Assembly: GCA_027339635.1 (NCBI GenBank) | Contig: DAHWNZ010000008.1 | Span: 13,235 to 77,234 of the forward strand | Source: AG-12 sp027339635 | Lineage (GTDB): Bacteria; Chloroflexota; Dormibacteria; Aeolococcales; Bog-877 | Direction of reading: 5' to 3' | Length of the DNA: 64,000 nucleotides | Part shown: in pieces, positions 17,019-26,056 of the stretch | Numbering within the stretch: the stretch's first letter is position 1 | Layout: each line of letters begins with the position of its first letter | Translations under genes and position numbers: made by a program | The notes under the pieces: model-generated | Databases searched by the model: none | Told to the model about the DNA's origin: nothing | What the model saw: only the letters and a program-made list of their open reading frames with translations

Positions 17019-17816
17019 ATGGGCTTGGATCGACCACTGGAGGTGACGGACGAAGGCCACGGCTCTCTTAAGACCGTGGTCGCAGACCTCAACCGCCGCT
17101 TTGGGCCCACGATGGTGCGCTATGGCGGCGCTGGCGAGCGAGGTGGGCTGGAGACGGGAGTTCTTTGCTTGGATGCTCTCTTCCCGGGGGGAGGGCTGCC
17201 GCGGGAGCGCCTCAGCTGGGTAACAGGTAGGGCTGGAGAGGGGGTGTTCGACCTTGGGTTGGCGCTCCTGGCCCGGATCTCCCGCACTCTGCCGGTCGCT
17301 GTGGTCGATTTTGATATGCGGGTTGACCCAGGTGACATCGCGGACTACGGCGGGGCGTTGGAGAACTGCTGGTTGGTGCGGCCCCGGCTGCCGGAGCAGG
17401 GATGGGCGGCGGCTCGATCCGTGATCCTGGGCGGGGTGGACTTCTGCCTGCTGCTGGCGCACAGCTGGCAGCAGCTGAGCAGATCGGTCCCCGCCCTGCT
17501 GGTGGCGGCCTTGGAGGAGCGGGGGGCGGTTGGGCTTCTCGGAGGCGGTGCGGCTATTCCTCCGAGCCTTCGGGGCCGAGTTGCCATGGAGCTCTCCTGC
17601 CGCCGCGAGGGCTGGGTCAGGGCGCACCGGGATGTGGTTGGAGTCGAGCTCAGCCTCAGCGTGGTGCGCAGCCGGCTGGGCCCATTGGGGGGTGAGTGCC
17701 GGCTTGTGGTCGGCTTTCCCCGGGCCTATCCAAGCCCGGTTGGGGTCGTGGAACGGGGGCAGAGCAGGGATGACGTGTTGATGAGGGAGTCCCTTATGGA
17801 GGCGGTTGGGAGTTGA
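17019..17816 (+). CDS. imuA': ImuA'-like RecA-fold mutasome protein
   Basis: The 265-residue protein is RecA-like and lies directly before imuB, the position of imuA' in actinobacterial mutasomes. Visible are GLETGVLCLDALFPGGGLP, like the RecA/SulA-type core entry, and a Walker A remnant VTGRAGEGVFD in which the GKT is replaced. ATP hydrolysis is therefore unlikely. PVAVVDFDMRVDP resembles a Walker B strand. Known ImuA' proteins link ImuB and DnaE2 at lesions. The ATG at 17019 is chosen because the open frame's earlier ATG (16926) lies upstream of the promoter's start point; a TTG at 16998 is the alternative. The gene ends 4 bases inside imuB. Confidence 0.75.
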   Translation: MGLDRPLEVTDEGHGSLKTVVADLNRRFGPTMVRYGGAGERGGLETGVLCLDALFPGGGLPRERLSWVTGRAGEGVFDLGLALLARISRTLPVAVVDFDMRVDPGDIADYGGALENCWLVRPRLPEQGWAAARSVILGGVDFCLLLAHSWQQLSRSVPALLVAALEERGAVGLLGGGAAIPPSLRGRVAMELSCRREGWVRAHRDVVGVELSLSVVRSRLGPLGGECRLVVGFPRAYPSPVGVVERGQSRDDVLMRESLMEAVGS

Positions 17817-19045
17817 AGGGTGAGGCGCTTCTCGGCTGCCTCAGGTTTCCTCATCTCCGCCTGCTGCTGGCCTGGCGAGACCATCCCGAACTTATTCCTG
17901 AGGCGGTTGTGGTGAGCGGATTCGGTCCTTCCGACAGGATGGTGGTTAAGGCTGCCTCCGAAGCCGCCATGGCAGCGGGTGTCCACCTGGGTCAGGATGC
18001 CAGCCAGGCTGAGATGGCTTCTCCGGGGGCGGTCCGGCTGCAGGATGAGCACCCCCGTTTGGAAGGTGTGCGTGAGCAACTTTTGGCTGTTCTATATGAC
18101 TTCAGCCCGCTGGTGGAGATCCGTGGCGACAGCCAGGTCTACCTTGACCTCGGCGGTCGGGATCCCCGCTGGGCCACCAAGGCCGCCCGCGCCTCTCAAC
18201 TCGGCCGCGCGGTCCAGCGGGTTCTGGGCGTGGCTCCCGCGGTGGGGGTTGGGCAATCCCGGTTCGTGGCACTTGCGGCGGCGCGGCGAGCCGGGGCGGG
18301 ACGAATCAGACTGGTGCCCCGTGGGGCTGCCCCAACATTCCTCTCCACCTGGCCGGTGGCCGAACTGCCACTGCCGCCGAAGACGGTGGCACAGCTGCTG
18401 GGGTTCGGCCTGCTGACCTGTGGTGACTGTTTGGCGATACCACTGGCTGACCTGCAAAGACAGTTGGGGCCAGCGGCGCTGACCCTTTACCGGCTCTGCC
18501 TGGGCCAGGATGGGGCAGCCATAAATCCCCGTCGCAAGCCGCCGCCATGCGCGGTGCGCAAGGTCTTGGCAGGAGTGGTTGAGAACACAGAGGCGCTGCG
18601 CTTCGGGGCCCCGGAATTGGCCGCGATGCTGGCCCAGGAGCTGGCCAGACTTGGGCTCGCATGCGGTCGTCTGCGAATCCTGCTTTTGGATGAGGATGCG
18701 ACGGGAGGTGAGCTCGGTCTGGGACAACCTGGGGTCTTCATGGATGAGATCACGATTCCAACCCCGGCCGTCACCGCCGAGGATCTGCTTCACCCCATCT
18801 TGAGTTTGCTCGCCAGAGCGCGTTGCCGAGTTCTGACCATCGAGCTGCAGGCCTTGAGCTTGACCCCGCCTCCCCAGGTGCAGTCTCAGCTTTGGGCGGT
18901 TGGTGATACCACTAGAGATGAGATAGGGCGTGCGGTGGCAAGACTCCACGAGCGGTTCGGCCAGAGCCTGGTCTGGCGTGTGGGTCTGCGTCCTGGGCAT
19001 CCCGGAGACGTCCCTGAGGAGCGGCTGATTTGGCACTCGAGATGA
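17813..19045 (+). CDS. imuB: ImuB, catalytically inactive Y-family DNA polymerase homologue
   Basis: The 410-residue protein is a Y-family polymerase relative. LGCLRFPHLRLLLA replaces the Asp-containing first motif of active enzymes, and SPLVEIRGDSQVYLDLGG replaces the SIDExxLD motif, so catalytic acids are missing as in ImuB. GVAPAVGVGQSRFVALAAAR is the conserved palm/finger segment, and PKTVAQLLGFGLLTCGDCL is the helix-hairpin-helix region. The C-terminal third is the little-finger-like and interaction part. ImuB acts as the hub that brings DnaE2 to the beta clamp in translesion synthesis. The TTG start overlaps the imuA' stop and the stop overlaps the next ATG, so all three genes are translationally coupled. 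Confidence 0.85.
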   Translation: MKGEALLGCLRFPHLRLLLAWRDHPELIPEAVVVSGFGPSDRMVVKAASEAAMAAGVHLGQDASQAEMASPGAVRLQDEHPRLEGVREQLLAVLYDFSPLVEIRGDSQVYLDLGGRDPRWATKAARASQLGRAVQRVLGVAPAVGVGQSRFVALAAARRAGAGRIRLVPRGAAPTFLSTWPVAELPLPPKTVAQLLGFGLLTCGDCLAIPLADLQRQLGPAALTLYRLCLGQDGAAINPRRKPPPCAVRKVLAGVVENTEALRFGAPELAAMLAQELARLGLACGRLRILLLDEDATGGELGLGQPGVFMDEITIPTPAVTAEDLLHPILSLLARARCRVLTIELQALSLTPPPQVQSQLWAVGDTTRDEIGRAVARLHERFGQSLVWRVGLRPGHPGDVPEERLIWHSR

Positions 19046-19287
19046 GTGCAGCGGTGGTTGTCGTCACCGACGGCTCCGGGCCGAGTGCGGTGGATCTTGG
19101 CGATGGCATGGTCAAGGTGCGGGAGTGGGTCGAGCACTGGGTGGTTGAGGTGGGTTGGTGGCGCACGCCACCCCAGCAACGGCAGAGCCGCGACTACTGG
19201 AGGGTACTGCTCGATGACGGACGCTGTCTTGACCTCTACCGGCAGTCTCGGGGAGCATCCTGGCGGCTTGGGCGAATGTGGGGCTGA
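19042..19287 (+). CDS. DUF6504-type small protein of the imu operon
   Basis: The 81-residue protein begins with an ATG that overlaps the imuB stop (ATGA). The pattern WVVEVGWWRTPP, RDYWRVLLDDGRCLDLYRQ and WRLGRMWG is that of the DUF6504 family. These small proteins sit next to, or fused to, DnaE2 and ImuB in related bacteria. Its function is unknown; an accessory role in the mutasome is inferred only from its fixed company and coupling. Confidence 0.75.
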   Translation: MSAAVVVVTDGSGPSAVDLGDGMVKVREWVEHWVVEVGWWRTPPQQRQSRDYWRVLLDDGRCLDLYRQSRGASWRLGRMWG

Positions 19288-19354
19288 GCCCGTCATTGCT
19301 CTCAGCTACTCCCAAGCCTTCCATTTAGATGACGACCGCATGAGCGACATCTGC

Positions 19355-19360
19355 TAGCGT
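19355..19360 (+). promoter_or_regulatory. -10 element TAGCGT of leaderless ftsH promoter
   Basis: TAGCGT ends exactly 7 nt before the GTG start at 19367, and no Shine-Dalgarno is present. This is the window's recurring leaderless layout. Confidence 0.6.
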
Positions 19361-19366
19361 GAATTC

Positions 19367-21352
19367 GTGACTCAGAATCAGGGAGGGGGCAACCCGAGCT
19401 CCTCGACTGGCCCCAACGGGAACCAGCAGCGCCGGCCCACACATTGGAGGTCGGTCCAGTTCCTGCTGCCCCTGGGCATCTTCCTGGCCCTCAATCTCCT
19501 CATTGCCAACGTCTTCTTTCCCCCCTCGCAACCCAAGAGCATCACCGTCCCGTACAACGTCTTCTTGAGCGACGTCAAGAGCGGGGATGTGACCAGCATC
19601 ACCAGCACAGGGGCCTCTATCACTGGCACCTTCACCCATGCCATGGGGGTGACCCCAACCTCCAAGAACAAGGCCAAGGACTTCTCCACCCAGCAGCCCA
19701 GTTTCGCGGGCGGCGGCTTGCAGGCATTGCTCGAGGCTCACCACGTGACCGAGAACGCCAACAATCCCAATCCGCCCACCAGCTTGCTGGTGGTATTTCT
19801 CGAGTACTTCGGACCGACCCTGCTGTTCGTGCTCATCTTCATCTGGTTCATGCGTCGTACCGCCAACGCCGCTGGAGGGGGGCTGTTCAGCCTGGGCCGT
19901 TCCAAGGCGCGTCTCTACGACCCGGAGCGGCCCGCCACCACCTTCCAGGACGTGGCCGGTATAGAGGAGGCGAAGGAGGAGCTGGAGGAGATCGTCGACT
20001 TCCTGCGCCAACCCGGCAAGTATCAGCGTCTCGGGGGGACCGTCCCCAAGGGGGTCCTGCTGGTGGGGCTGCCGGGGACCGGCAAGACGCTGCTGGCTCG
20101 GGCGGTGGCCGGCGAGGCCAAGGTCCCGTTCTTCAGCATCTCGGCGTCGGAGTTCATTGAGATGGTGGTCGGAGTTGGGGCGTCGCGAGTGCGCGACCTG
20201 TTCTCCAAAGCCCGTGAGGCGGCGCCGGCCATCATATTCATCGACGAGCTCGACGCCATCGGGCGCAGCCGCAGCGCCGGGCCGAGTTTCGGCGGCCACG
20301 ATGAGCGCGAGCAGACCCTCAATCAGATTCTGACCGAGATGGACGGCTTCGACTCTCGGGAGGGCGTCATCGTGCTGGCGGCCACCAACCGGGCGGACGT
20401 CCTCGATGCCGCCCTGCTGCGGCCGGGACGCTTCGATCGCCGGGTGATGGTGCAACCCCCAGACCGGGTGGGGAGGGCCGCGATCCTGAAGATCCACACC
20501 CGTGGGGTGCCCCTGGGGAGTGATATCGACCTCGACAACCTGGCCTCGCAGACGCCGGGGCTGGTGGGGGCGGAGCTGCGCAACCTGGTCAACGAGGCGG
20601 CTCTTCTGGCCGCCCGCAAGGAGCGCACGGCGGTCACCATGGCCGACTTCACCGAGGCGCTGGAGAAGGTGCTCCTGGGGGCCGCACGCAGGATCGTGCT
20701 CTCAGAGGAGGATCGCCAGCGCACCGCGTATCACGAGAGCGGACACGCTCTCCTCGGGCTGCTGGTCCCGGCCGCAGACCCGGTCCGTCGCGTCTCCATC
20801 GTGCCCCGCGGAAGAGCGCTCGGGGTAACCGTCCAATCCCCGGTGGACGACCGCCAGAACTACCCAGAGACGTACCTCAGGGCTCGGATCGTCGGGGCGC
20901 TCGGTGGCCGGGCGGCGGAGAAGCTGATCTACGACGTCGTGACCACCGGTGCGGAGAGTGATCTGCAACAGGTGACCCAGATCGCGCGCCAGATGGTTGT
21001 CCGGTGGGGGATGAGCCCTAAGGTGGGCCCCCTCAACCTGTCCGACGACGGGGACCAGAGCACCATGATGATCTCCCAGCGGCCCTACAGTGACACCACC
21101 GCCGAGGTGATAGACGCCGAGGTTCGGCGCATCGTCGAGGAGTGCTTCGACGAGGCCATGGGCTTGCTAGACGAAAACCGCGAGAAGTTGGTGGCTCTGA
21201 CCACGGCGTTGCTACGTGAGGAGTCCCTCAATGAGGAGCAGATCCTGGAGGTCACCGGGCTGCCCCCCAAGCCCATCTCCATGGGCCCCCCCGCGCGCGA
21301 CCGTAACGGTCGGGTGGCCACCCCCGAGACGCCTCCTGTTCCGGCCGGCTGA
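19367..21352 (+). CDS. ftsH: FtsH ATP-dependent membrane zinc metalloprotease
   Basis: The 661-residue protein has two N-terminal membrane helices, near residues 30-48 and 140-158, flanking a small extracytoplasmic domain. An AAA ATPase follows, with GLPGTGKT at about 233, Walker B IIFIDELDAIG and the arginine-finger region RPGRFDRR. A zinc protease domain has HESGH at about 456 and the downstream Asp ligand region TTGAESDLQQ. FtsH degrades misassembled membrane proteins and short-lived regulators. The length is normal. The GTG start with a TAGCGT -10 just upstream indicates a leaderless message. It follows the imu operon by 79 bases but has its own promoter. Confidence 0.96.
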   Translation: MTQNQGGGNPSSSTGPNGNQQRRPTHWRSVQFLLPLGIFLALNLLIANVFFPPSQPKSITVPYNVFLSDVKSGDVTSITSTGASITGTFTHAMGVTPTSKNKAKDFSTQQPSFAGGGLQALLEAHHVTENANNPNPPTSLLVVFLEYFGPTLLFVLIFIWFMRRTANAAGGGLFSLGRSKARLYDPERPATTFQDVAGIEEAKEELEEIVDFLRQPGKYQRLGGTVPKGVLLVGLPGTGKTLLARAVAGEAKVPFFSISASEFIEMVVGVGASRVRDLFSKAREAAPAIIFIDELDAIGRSRSAGPSFGGHDEREQTLNQILTEMDGFDSREGVIVLAATNRADVLDAALLRPGRFDRRVMVQPPDRVGRAAILKIHTRGVPLGSDIDLDNLASQTPGLVGAELRNLVNEAALLAARKERTAVTMADFTEALEKVLLGAARRIVLSEEDRQRTAYHESGHALLGLLVPAADPVRRVSIVPRGRALGVTVQSPVDDRQNYPETYLRARIVGALGGRAAEKLIYDVVTTGAESDLQQVTQIARQMVVRWGMSPKVGPLNLSDDGDQSTMMISQRPYSDTTAEVIDAEVRRIVEECFDEAMGLLDENREKLVALTTALLREESLNEEQILEVTGLPPKPISMGPPARDRNGRVATPETPPVPAG

Positions 21353-21433
21353 AGCCGATCGCGCCGCGCTTGCCGTGACTATCGTGCGGATCTGACCCGA
21401 TAGGATCGTTACCGCTTCATTCGTGTTCTGAGG

Positions 21434-22570
21434 TTGCCAGCCCTGGAGACCATCCGCTTCGTCCACTCCGCCGACTGGCAGCTCGGCATGTGGAGGGAGC
21501 AGTTGAGCCAGGAGGCCCAGGCGCGCTTTGCCGCGGCGCGCATTGAGGCCATCCGCAGCATCGGTGAGGTGGCTCGCCGGGTCGGGGCGTCGTTTGCGGT
21601 GGTGGCGGGCGATGTCTTCGAGTCCAACCTGCTGGACCCTGCGGTCGTCAGGCGCGCCCTTGATGCCATGGGTGAGGCAGAGGTGCCGATCTACCTTCTG
21701 CCCGGCAACCACGATCCCCTCCAACCCGGGGGGATCTTCAAGTCCCCGCTGTTTCACTCCCGATGCCCCGCCAACGTCCATCTCCTTTCGGATTCTGAAC
21801 CCAGGCACCCCATCTCCGGCCTGGAACTGATCGGGGTCCCATGGCTGTCCAGGCGGCCCATCGGTGACCCCGTTGGCGACTTGTGCCAGCGACTTTTACC
21901 GACGTCGGATCGGCGGCTTGTGGTGGCCCATGGCGCGGTTGATCTGGGCAACCCTGAACCTGGCAACCCCAACCTGATCCGGGTCTCCTTGGTGGAGGAG
22001 GCGATCCAGCAGAGGCGTTTGGACTATCTCGCCCTGGGCGATCGCCACTCGACCACCTCGGTCGGCTCCACCGGAGCGATCTGGTACTCGGGAACCCCGG
22101 AGCCCACCCGATTCACCGAGGTCGATCCCGGCAACGTCCTGGAGGTCGAGCTCGGCGACGCCGGACCCGAGGTAATCCCCCATCGGGTCGGGACCTGGAC
22201 GTTTGTGAGCCAGGACTTCACGATCAACGGGAGAGACGATCTCGAGCGCCTTTCCAACTGGCTCGAGGACCGCCCCGCCAAGGAGAGGACGCTGTTGCGG
22301 CTGGCTGTGCGAGGGACGGTGTCGGTGCAGGTGGCGGCGGACCTGGATGCCCGCCTGGAGGGCGCAAGGTCCCTGTATGCAGGAGTCAGGCTCGCCGGCG
22401 CTGGAGCAGGGCTGGCCGTGCTGCCGGACGACTCGGAGCTCTTGGACCTGGGACTTTCCGGCTTCGCCCAGGTCGCCGCGGACGATCTGCGAGCCCGGGC
22501 GGGCGCCGGTGCCGAGGTCGCTGCGGATGCCCTGGCATTGCTGTTCCGGCTGGTGCGCGACCAGGCATGA
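21434..22570 (+). CDS. SbcD/Mre11-like (YhaO-type) metallophosphoesterase exonuclease
   Basis: The 378-residue protein starts at a TTG preceded by GAGG. It has the metallophosphoesterase motifs in order: FVHSADWQLG (residues 9-18), VVAGDVFESN, LLPGNHDP, VVAHGAVD and YLALGDRHS. Motif I has Gln where most Mre11/SbcD proteins have His (DWQ instead of DWH or DLH). The last motif is GDRH rather than the usual GHIH. A capping domain of about 130 residues follows. It is the nuclease partner of the AAA protein coupled behind it and would trim blocked or hairpin DNA ends. Confidence 0.83.
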   Translation: MPALETIRFVHSADWQLGMWREQLSQEAQARFAAARIEAIRSIGEVARRVGASFAVVAGDVFESNLLDPAVVRRALDAMGEAEVPIYLLPGNHDPLQPGGIFKSPLFHSRCPANVHLLSDSEPRHPISGLELIGVPWLSRRPIGDPVGDLCQRLLPTSDRRLVVAHGAVDLGNPEPGNPNLIRVSLVEEAIQQRRLDYLALGDRHSTTSVGSTGAIWYSGTPEPTRFTEVDPGNVLEVELGDAGPEVIPHRVGTWTFVSQDFTINGRDDLERLSNWLEDRPAKERTLLRLAVRGTVSVQVAADLDARLEGARSLYAGVRLAGAGAGLAVLPDDSELLDLGLSGFAQVAADDLRARAGAGAEVAADALALLFRLVRDQA

Positions 22571-25236
22571 GAGTGCACCGGATCGCGCTGCGGCACTATC
22601 GGGGCGTGGAGGCTGTGGAGGTCGAGCTGGACCCCACCGGGGTCACCGTGATAGAGGGCCCCAACGGAGTCGGCAAGACCTCCTTGGTGGAGGCCCTTGC
22701 CGTCGGCCTGGGGACTGCGGAGACATCCCGGAGCCGAGCGGTGATGGCTCTCCAGCCTGTTGGCGAGGACGTTGCCCCCGAGATCGAGCTGGATGTGGAG
22801 AGCGGGGCCTACCGGTTCACTCTGAGCAAGGGATATCTGAAGCGTCCCAGGGCAACCCTGCGGGTGGTGGCGCCCAGGGATGAGACGCTGGCCGGTGGGC
22901 AGGTGCATGACCGGGTCAATGAGATCCTCGACCTCAGCGGCGTGGACCGCAACCTGCTGCGGTCGCTCTGGGTCCACCAGGGTGGGGAGATGGCGCAGGT
23001 GGGGCTCAAGGAGTGCCCCTCACTGGGGCGGGCCCTGGACGAGGCGGCTGGGCAGACTCCCAGTGGCGAGCTCGAGGAGTCGGTGCTGGACCGCGTCCGC
23101 AAGGAGGCCTCCAGATTCCTGACCCCAGGCGGCGCGGAGCTCAAGTGGCTCAACGACCTGCGCACTGCGGTATCCCGTGCCGAGCAGGAGCTCGTGGAAG
23201 CTCGAAGCATAGAGCAGAGCCTCCAGGAGCAGATGGAGAGAAGTGAGCGCGCCGCGAGTGGTCTGGCTGCCCTTGGCGAGCAGCTTGACGCCCTCAGGTC
23301 CGCGGCTCGCGCTCATGAACGGGCGCTTGCCGAGTTGGAACACCAGGAGCAGGCCGTCGAGCTCGCGGCCCAGCGCGCTCATTCGAGTGCGGCTTTCGCC
23401 CATCTGGCCGAGGAACGCAGGCTGAACCGCGCTGCCATCATCGCCGAGCTGGAGGGGGCGAGAGCACGCCTGGAGGAGGCCCAGGAGCTCTTGGCGGGGG
23501 CGCAAGCGCGTGAGGCTCCTCTCCAGGAGAGCCTTCTGGACGCTCAGGCCGAGGTTCGACGTGCGGTCCAGGAGTGGCAGAGCAGATCTGCCGAGCGCCG
23601 ACTTCGCCAGGGGGATGTGGCGCAGCTTCGCCGCGCCGATGATCTGCGGCTGCTTGAGGAACGGCGCCGAGCGCTCGATGAGGCGCGGCGGGACCGCGCC
23701 GCCGCTCTGGCCGTGATCGAGGCCATCCCGGTCACCGACCAGCTCATGGATCTCCTCAGGACCCTGGAATTGGAGGTCAAGATGGCGGCCGCGCGCAGGG
23801 AGGCCGCCGGGGCCACCGTCACCTTCACGGCCGTCGGCGACCTGAGGCTGGAGTATCAGGGCAGCAGGACCCGGATCCTCTCCGGGGAGACGTCGGAATT
23901 CACCGTCACCGATGAGGTGGGCCGTTTCGACCTGGCCGACCAGGCAGTGATCACCGTCACTCCTGGAGTTGGTGCCCTGGCCGAGAAGGAGCGCGCTGAG
24001 GATGCGGCGGCCAGGTTCCAGGAGCAGCTCTCGGCTCTCGGGCTGCAGACGATGAGCCAGGCGGAGTCAGCGCTGCGAGACAGGGCCCAAGCCGAGAGCG
24101 ATCTGGCGCTGGCGGAGGCTGCCCTGGAAAGGGCGCAAGAGGGCTGTTCCGCGGAGGAGTTGGACCAGCAGATGGCTCGGCTCAGAGCTGAGGGGAGCGT
24201 CTACCTGAGTTCGCGCTCAGCTGCTGAGCAGATCCCGGGCGACCTGCAGGCGGCAGGCGTCCTCTTGGCCGCAGCTGAGCGCCAGGAGCAGGATTCGGAG
24301 CAGTCGAGGACCCGAGCGGAGCAGGTCTTGGAGGTGCACCGGAGAGCCGTCGAGGAGGTGCAAAGCGAGCTGCAGCAGGCGCGCGCGCGGGCCACTCAGG
24401 CGCATCTGGAGGTGGCCAGGCTGGAGCAGCAGTTGCAGCGGGCGCGCGCCACCGGTGCCGACGACGCGGTGGAGGCGGAATTCACCGAGGCCCGGCGTCT
24501 GGAGTCGCTGCATGCCGACGAGTTGGCCAGGGCCCAGGCCGCCCTGGAAGGGGCGCAGCCGGACGTGGTCCGCTCGCTGGCGGCAAACGCGGCGGCTGCG
24601 CTGGCCCGGGCCGAGGCCGAGATGAGCGAGTTGAGGGCGCTGGGAGTGAGGGCGGATGCCCAGATCGAGGTGCTGGCTCCCCGGGGACTGTTTGATCAGA
24701 CCAAGAGAAAGGAGCACGAGCTGGAGCGCGCCAGTGACGAGCTGAACCGTCAGGTGCGGGCGGCCCAGGCTGCCAAGGCTCTGCTCACGGCGATGGAGGA
24801 CTCGAGGTCCCGGGCTCGGTTGAGCTACCTGGCACCCCTCAGGGAACAGATCGAGTCCCGGGGAAGGGTCGTCTTCGGTCCGGACTTCACCGCCGAGCTG
24901 GACCAGGAGACGCTCCAGGTCGTGGGCTGCAGGGTGGGCGCCCGCTTCCTCACCTGGGACCGGCTCTCCACGGGAACCCAGGAGCAGCTGGCGATCATAG
25001 TGCGTCTCGCGGCGGCTTACCTGGCAGCTCCCCAGGGGGGCGTGCCGCTCATCATCGACGACGCCCTCGGGTACTCCGATGAGGATCGGCTGGAGAGGAT
25101 GTGCGCCCTGCTGGGGCGCGTCGGCCGGGAGGTGCAGGTGATCATCCTCACCTGCATGCCCAGACGGTACCTCCAGGTCGGCGGAGCCAGGACGATCCGC
25201 CTCGATGGCGGACACCCGCGCCGGGAGGAGCGCTGA
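22567..25236 (+). CDS. SbcC/Rad50-like (YhaN-type) AAA ATPase
   Basis: The 889-residue SMC-like protein overlaps its SbcD-like partner by ATGA. The N-terminus has the ABC-type Walker A EGPNGVGKTSLVEAL near residues 31-45. Two long, Glu/Ala/Arg-rich coiled coils fill the middle. The C-terminal lobe has the signature-like LSTGTQEQLAI and Walker B VPLIIDDALGYSDEDR. I find no CxxC zinc-hook in the coiled-coil apex, which classical SbcC and Rad50 possess, and the coils are short. That favours the YhaN branch. The ATPase would hold DNA ends and gate the nuclease. Confidence 0.83.
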   Translation: MRVHRIALRHYRGVEAVEVELDPTGVTVIEGPNGVGKTSLVEALAVGLGTAETSRSRAVMALQPVGEDVAPEIELDVESGAYRFTLSKGYLKRPRATLRVVAPRDETLAGGQVHDRVNEILDLSGVDRNLLRSLWVHQGGEMAQVGLKECPSLGRALDEAAGQTPSGELEESVLDRVRKEASRFLTPGGAELKWLNDLRTAVSRAEQELVEARSIEQSLQEQMERSERAASGLAALGEQLDALRSAARAHERALAELEHQEQAVELAAQRAHSSAAFAHLAEERRLNRAAIIAELEGARARLEEAQELLAGAQAREAPLQESLLDAQAEVRRAVQEWQSRSAERRLRQGDVAQLRRADDLRLLEERRRALDEARRDRAAALAVIEAIPVTDQLMDLLRTLELEVKMAAARREAAGATVTFTAVGDLRLEYQGSRTRILSGETSEFTVTDEVGRFDLADQAVITVTPGVGALAEKERAEDAAARFQEQLSALGLQTMSQAESALRDRAQAESDLALAEAALERAQEGCSAEELDQQMARLRAEGSVYLSSRSAAEQIPGDLQAAGVLLAAAERQEQDSEQSRTRAEQVLEVHRRAVEEVQSELQQARARATQAHLEVARLEQQLQRARATGADDAVEAEFTEARRLESLHADELARAQAALEGAQPDVVRSLAANAAAALARAEAEMSELRALGVRADAQIEVLAPRGLFDQTKRKEHELERASDELNRQVRAAQAAKALLTAMEDSRSRARLSYLAPLREQIESRGRVVFGPDFTAELDQETLQVVGCRVGARFLTWDRLSTGTQEQLAIIVRLAAAYLAAPQGGVPLIIDDALGYSDEDRLERMCALLGRVGREVQVIILTCMPRRYLQVGGARTIRLDGGHPRREER

Positions 25237-25303
25237 AACGGCGCCGAACGCCGCCCGGTCGCCGTCGGCGACGACCACGGTCTTGGGGCGAGAGCGGTTG
25301 GTC

Positions 25304-26026
25304 TCAATACCAGATCGCCATCGGCAGGCCGAGCGGATCGCGAGGAATGGGTGGGGCCGGCAGCGATTGTGCCTGCCCGTCCCGGACCCGGCGGGCGGTC
25401 ACAAGGCAGGCGCACGCGTCCAGCACATCGAGCCGCAGGCCGGGATGGGAAGCCAGCCAGCCGCGAACCCCGCCCATCGCACTCGCCACGAGCTCGACGC
25501 GCTGCCCAACCCCGTGAGGCGAATGCTTGCTGGCCAGCGGAGTGCACCCCGCGAGGAGATGGAACACCAGCTCCGGGTGACCCTCAAGGACTCGGGCATT
25601 CCGAGCTCCGCCGAGCTTGCGGTCCACCTCCCTGATCCTCTTAAAGAGACCGAATGTCTGCGCGGGGCAACCCCGCCCGTCGAGATCTCGCCACAGCTTG
25701 GTGGCTTGACGCTGGGAGTCGGCACCGATCACGGGACGGGGCGGAACCAGGAACACCGTTGACCTCGCCGGCCCCAAGAGGCGTCGGGCCAGTCCGTCAC
25801 ACTCCCGAAGGCCACTCGCGGGAAGTCCAATCGGCACGTCCAGCACCGCCAGGACGGCGCTCCGTCGGGCCATCTCGAGGAAGAGGTCGTCGGTGGAGCT
25901 GCAGATCACAAGTTCGGGGTCGTGGTTGGCTTCCTGAAATACCGCGACCCAGGTGCCGTGGCTTGCTCCGTCGGCCCCTACGATGGTCGTGCGGGGCTCC
26001 TCACCGGTGGCGGCCTGGGCTAACAC
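25304..26026 (-). CDS. DUF429 family protein
   Basis: The 240-residue protein shows the DUF429 pattern: an early acidic strand VGADGASHGTWVAV, then AVLDVPIGLP. Next come RECDGLARRLLG with STVFLVPPR, the invariant EGHPELVF, and the closing LDVLDACACLVTARRV. The conserved Asp and Glu residues and the RNase H-like strand order suggest a nuclease-like fold, but no activity is established. It starts at a GTG 30 bases after the ABC exporter gene on the same strand, so it is the last gene of the MarR-ABC operon. Why it is there is not known. Confidence 0.75.
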   Translation of the reverse strand: MLAQAATGEEPRTTIVGADGASHGTWVAVFQEANHDPELVICSSTDDLFLEMARRSAVLAVLDVPIGLPASGLRECDGLARRLLGPARSTVFLVPPRPVIGADSQRQATKLWRDLDGRGCPAQTFGLFKRIREVDRKLGGARNARVLEGHPELVFHLLAGCTPLASKHSPHGVGQRVELVASAMGGVRGWLASHPGLRLDVLDACACLVTARRVRDGQAQSLPAPPIPRDPLGLPMAIWY

Positions 26027-26056
26027 GGGATCGTCGGCTCAGGTCGGGAGCTGGGA

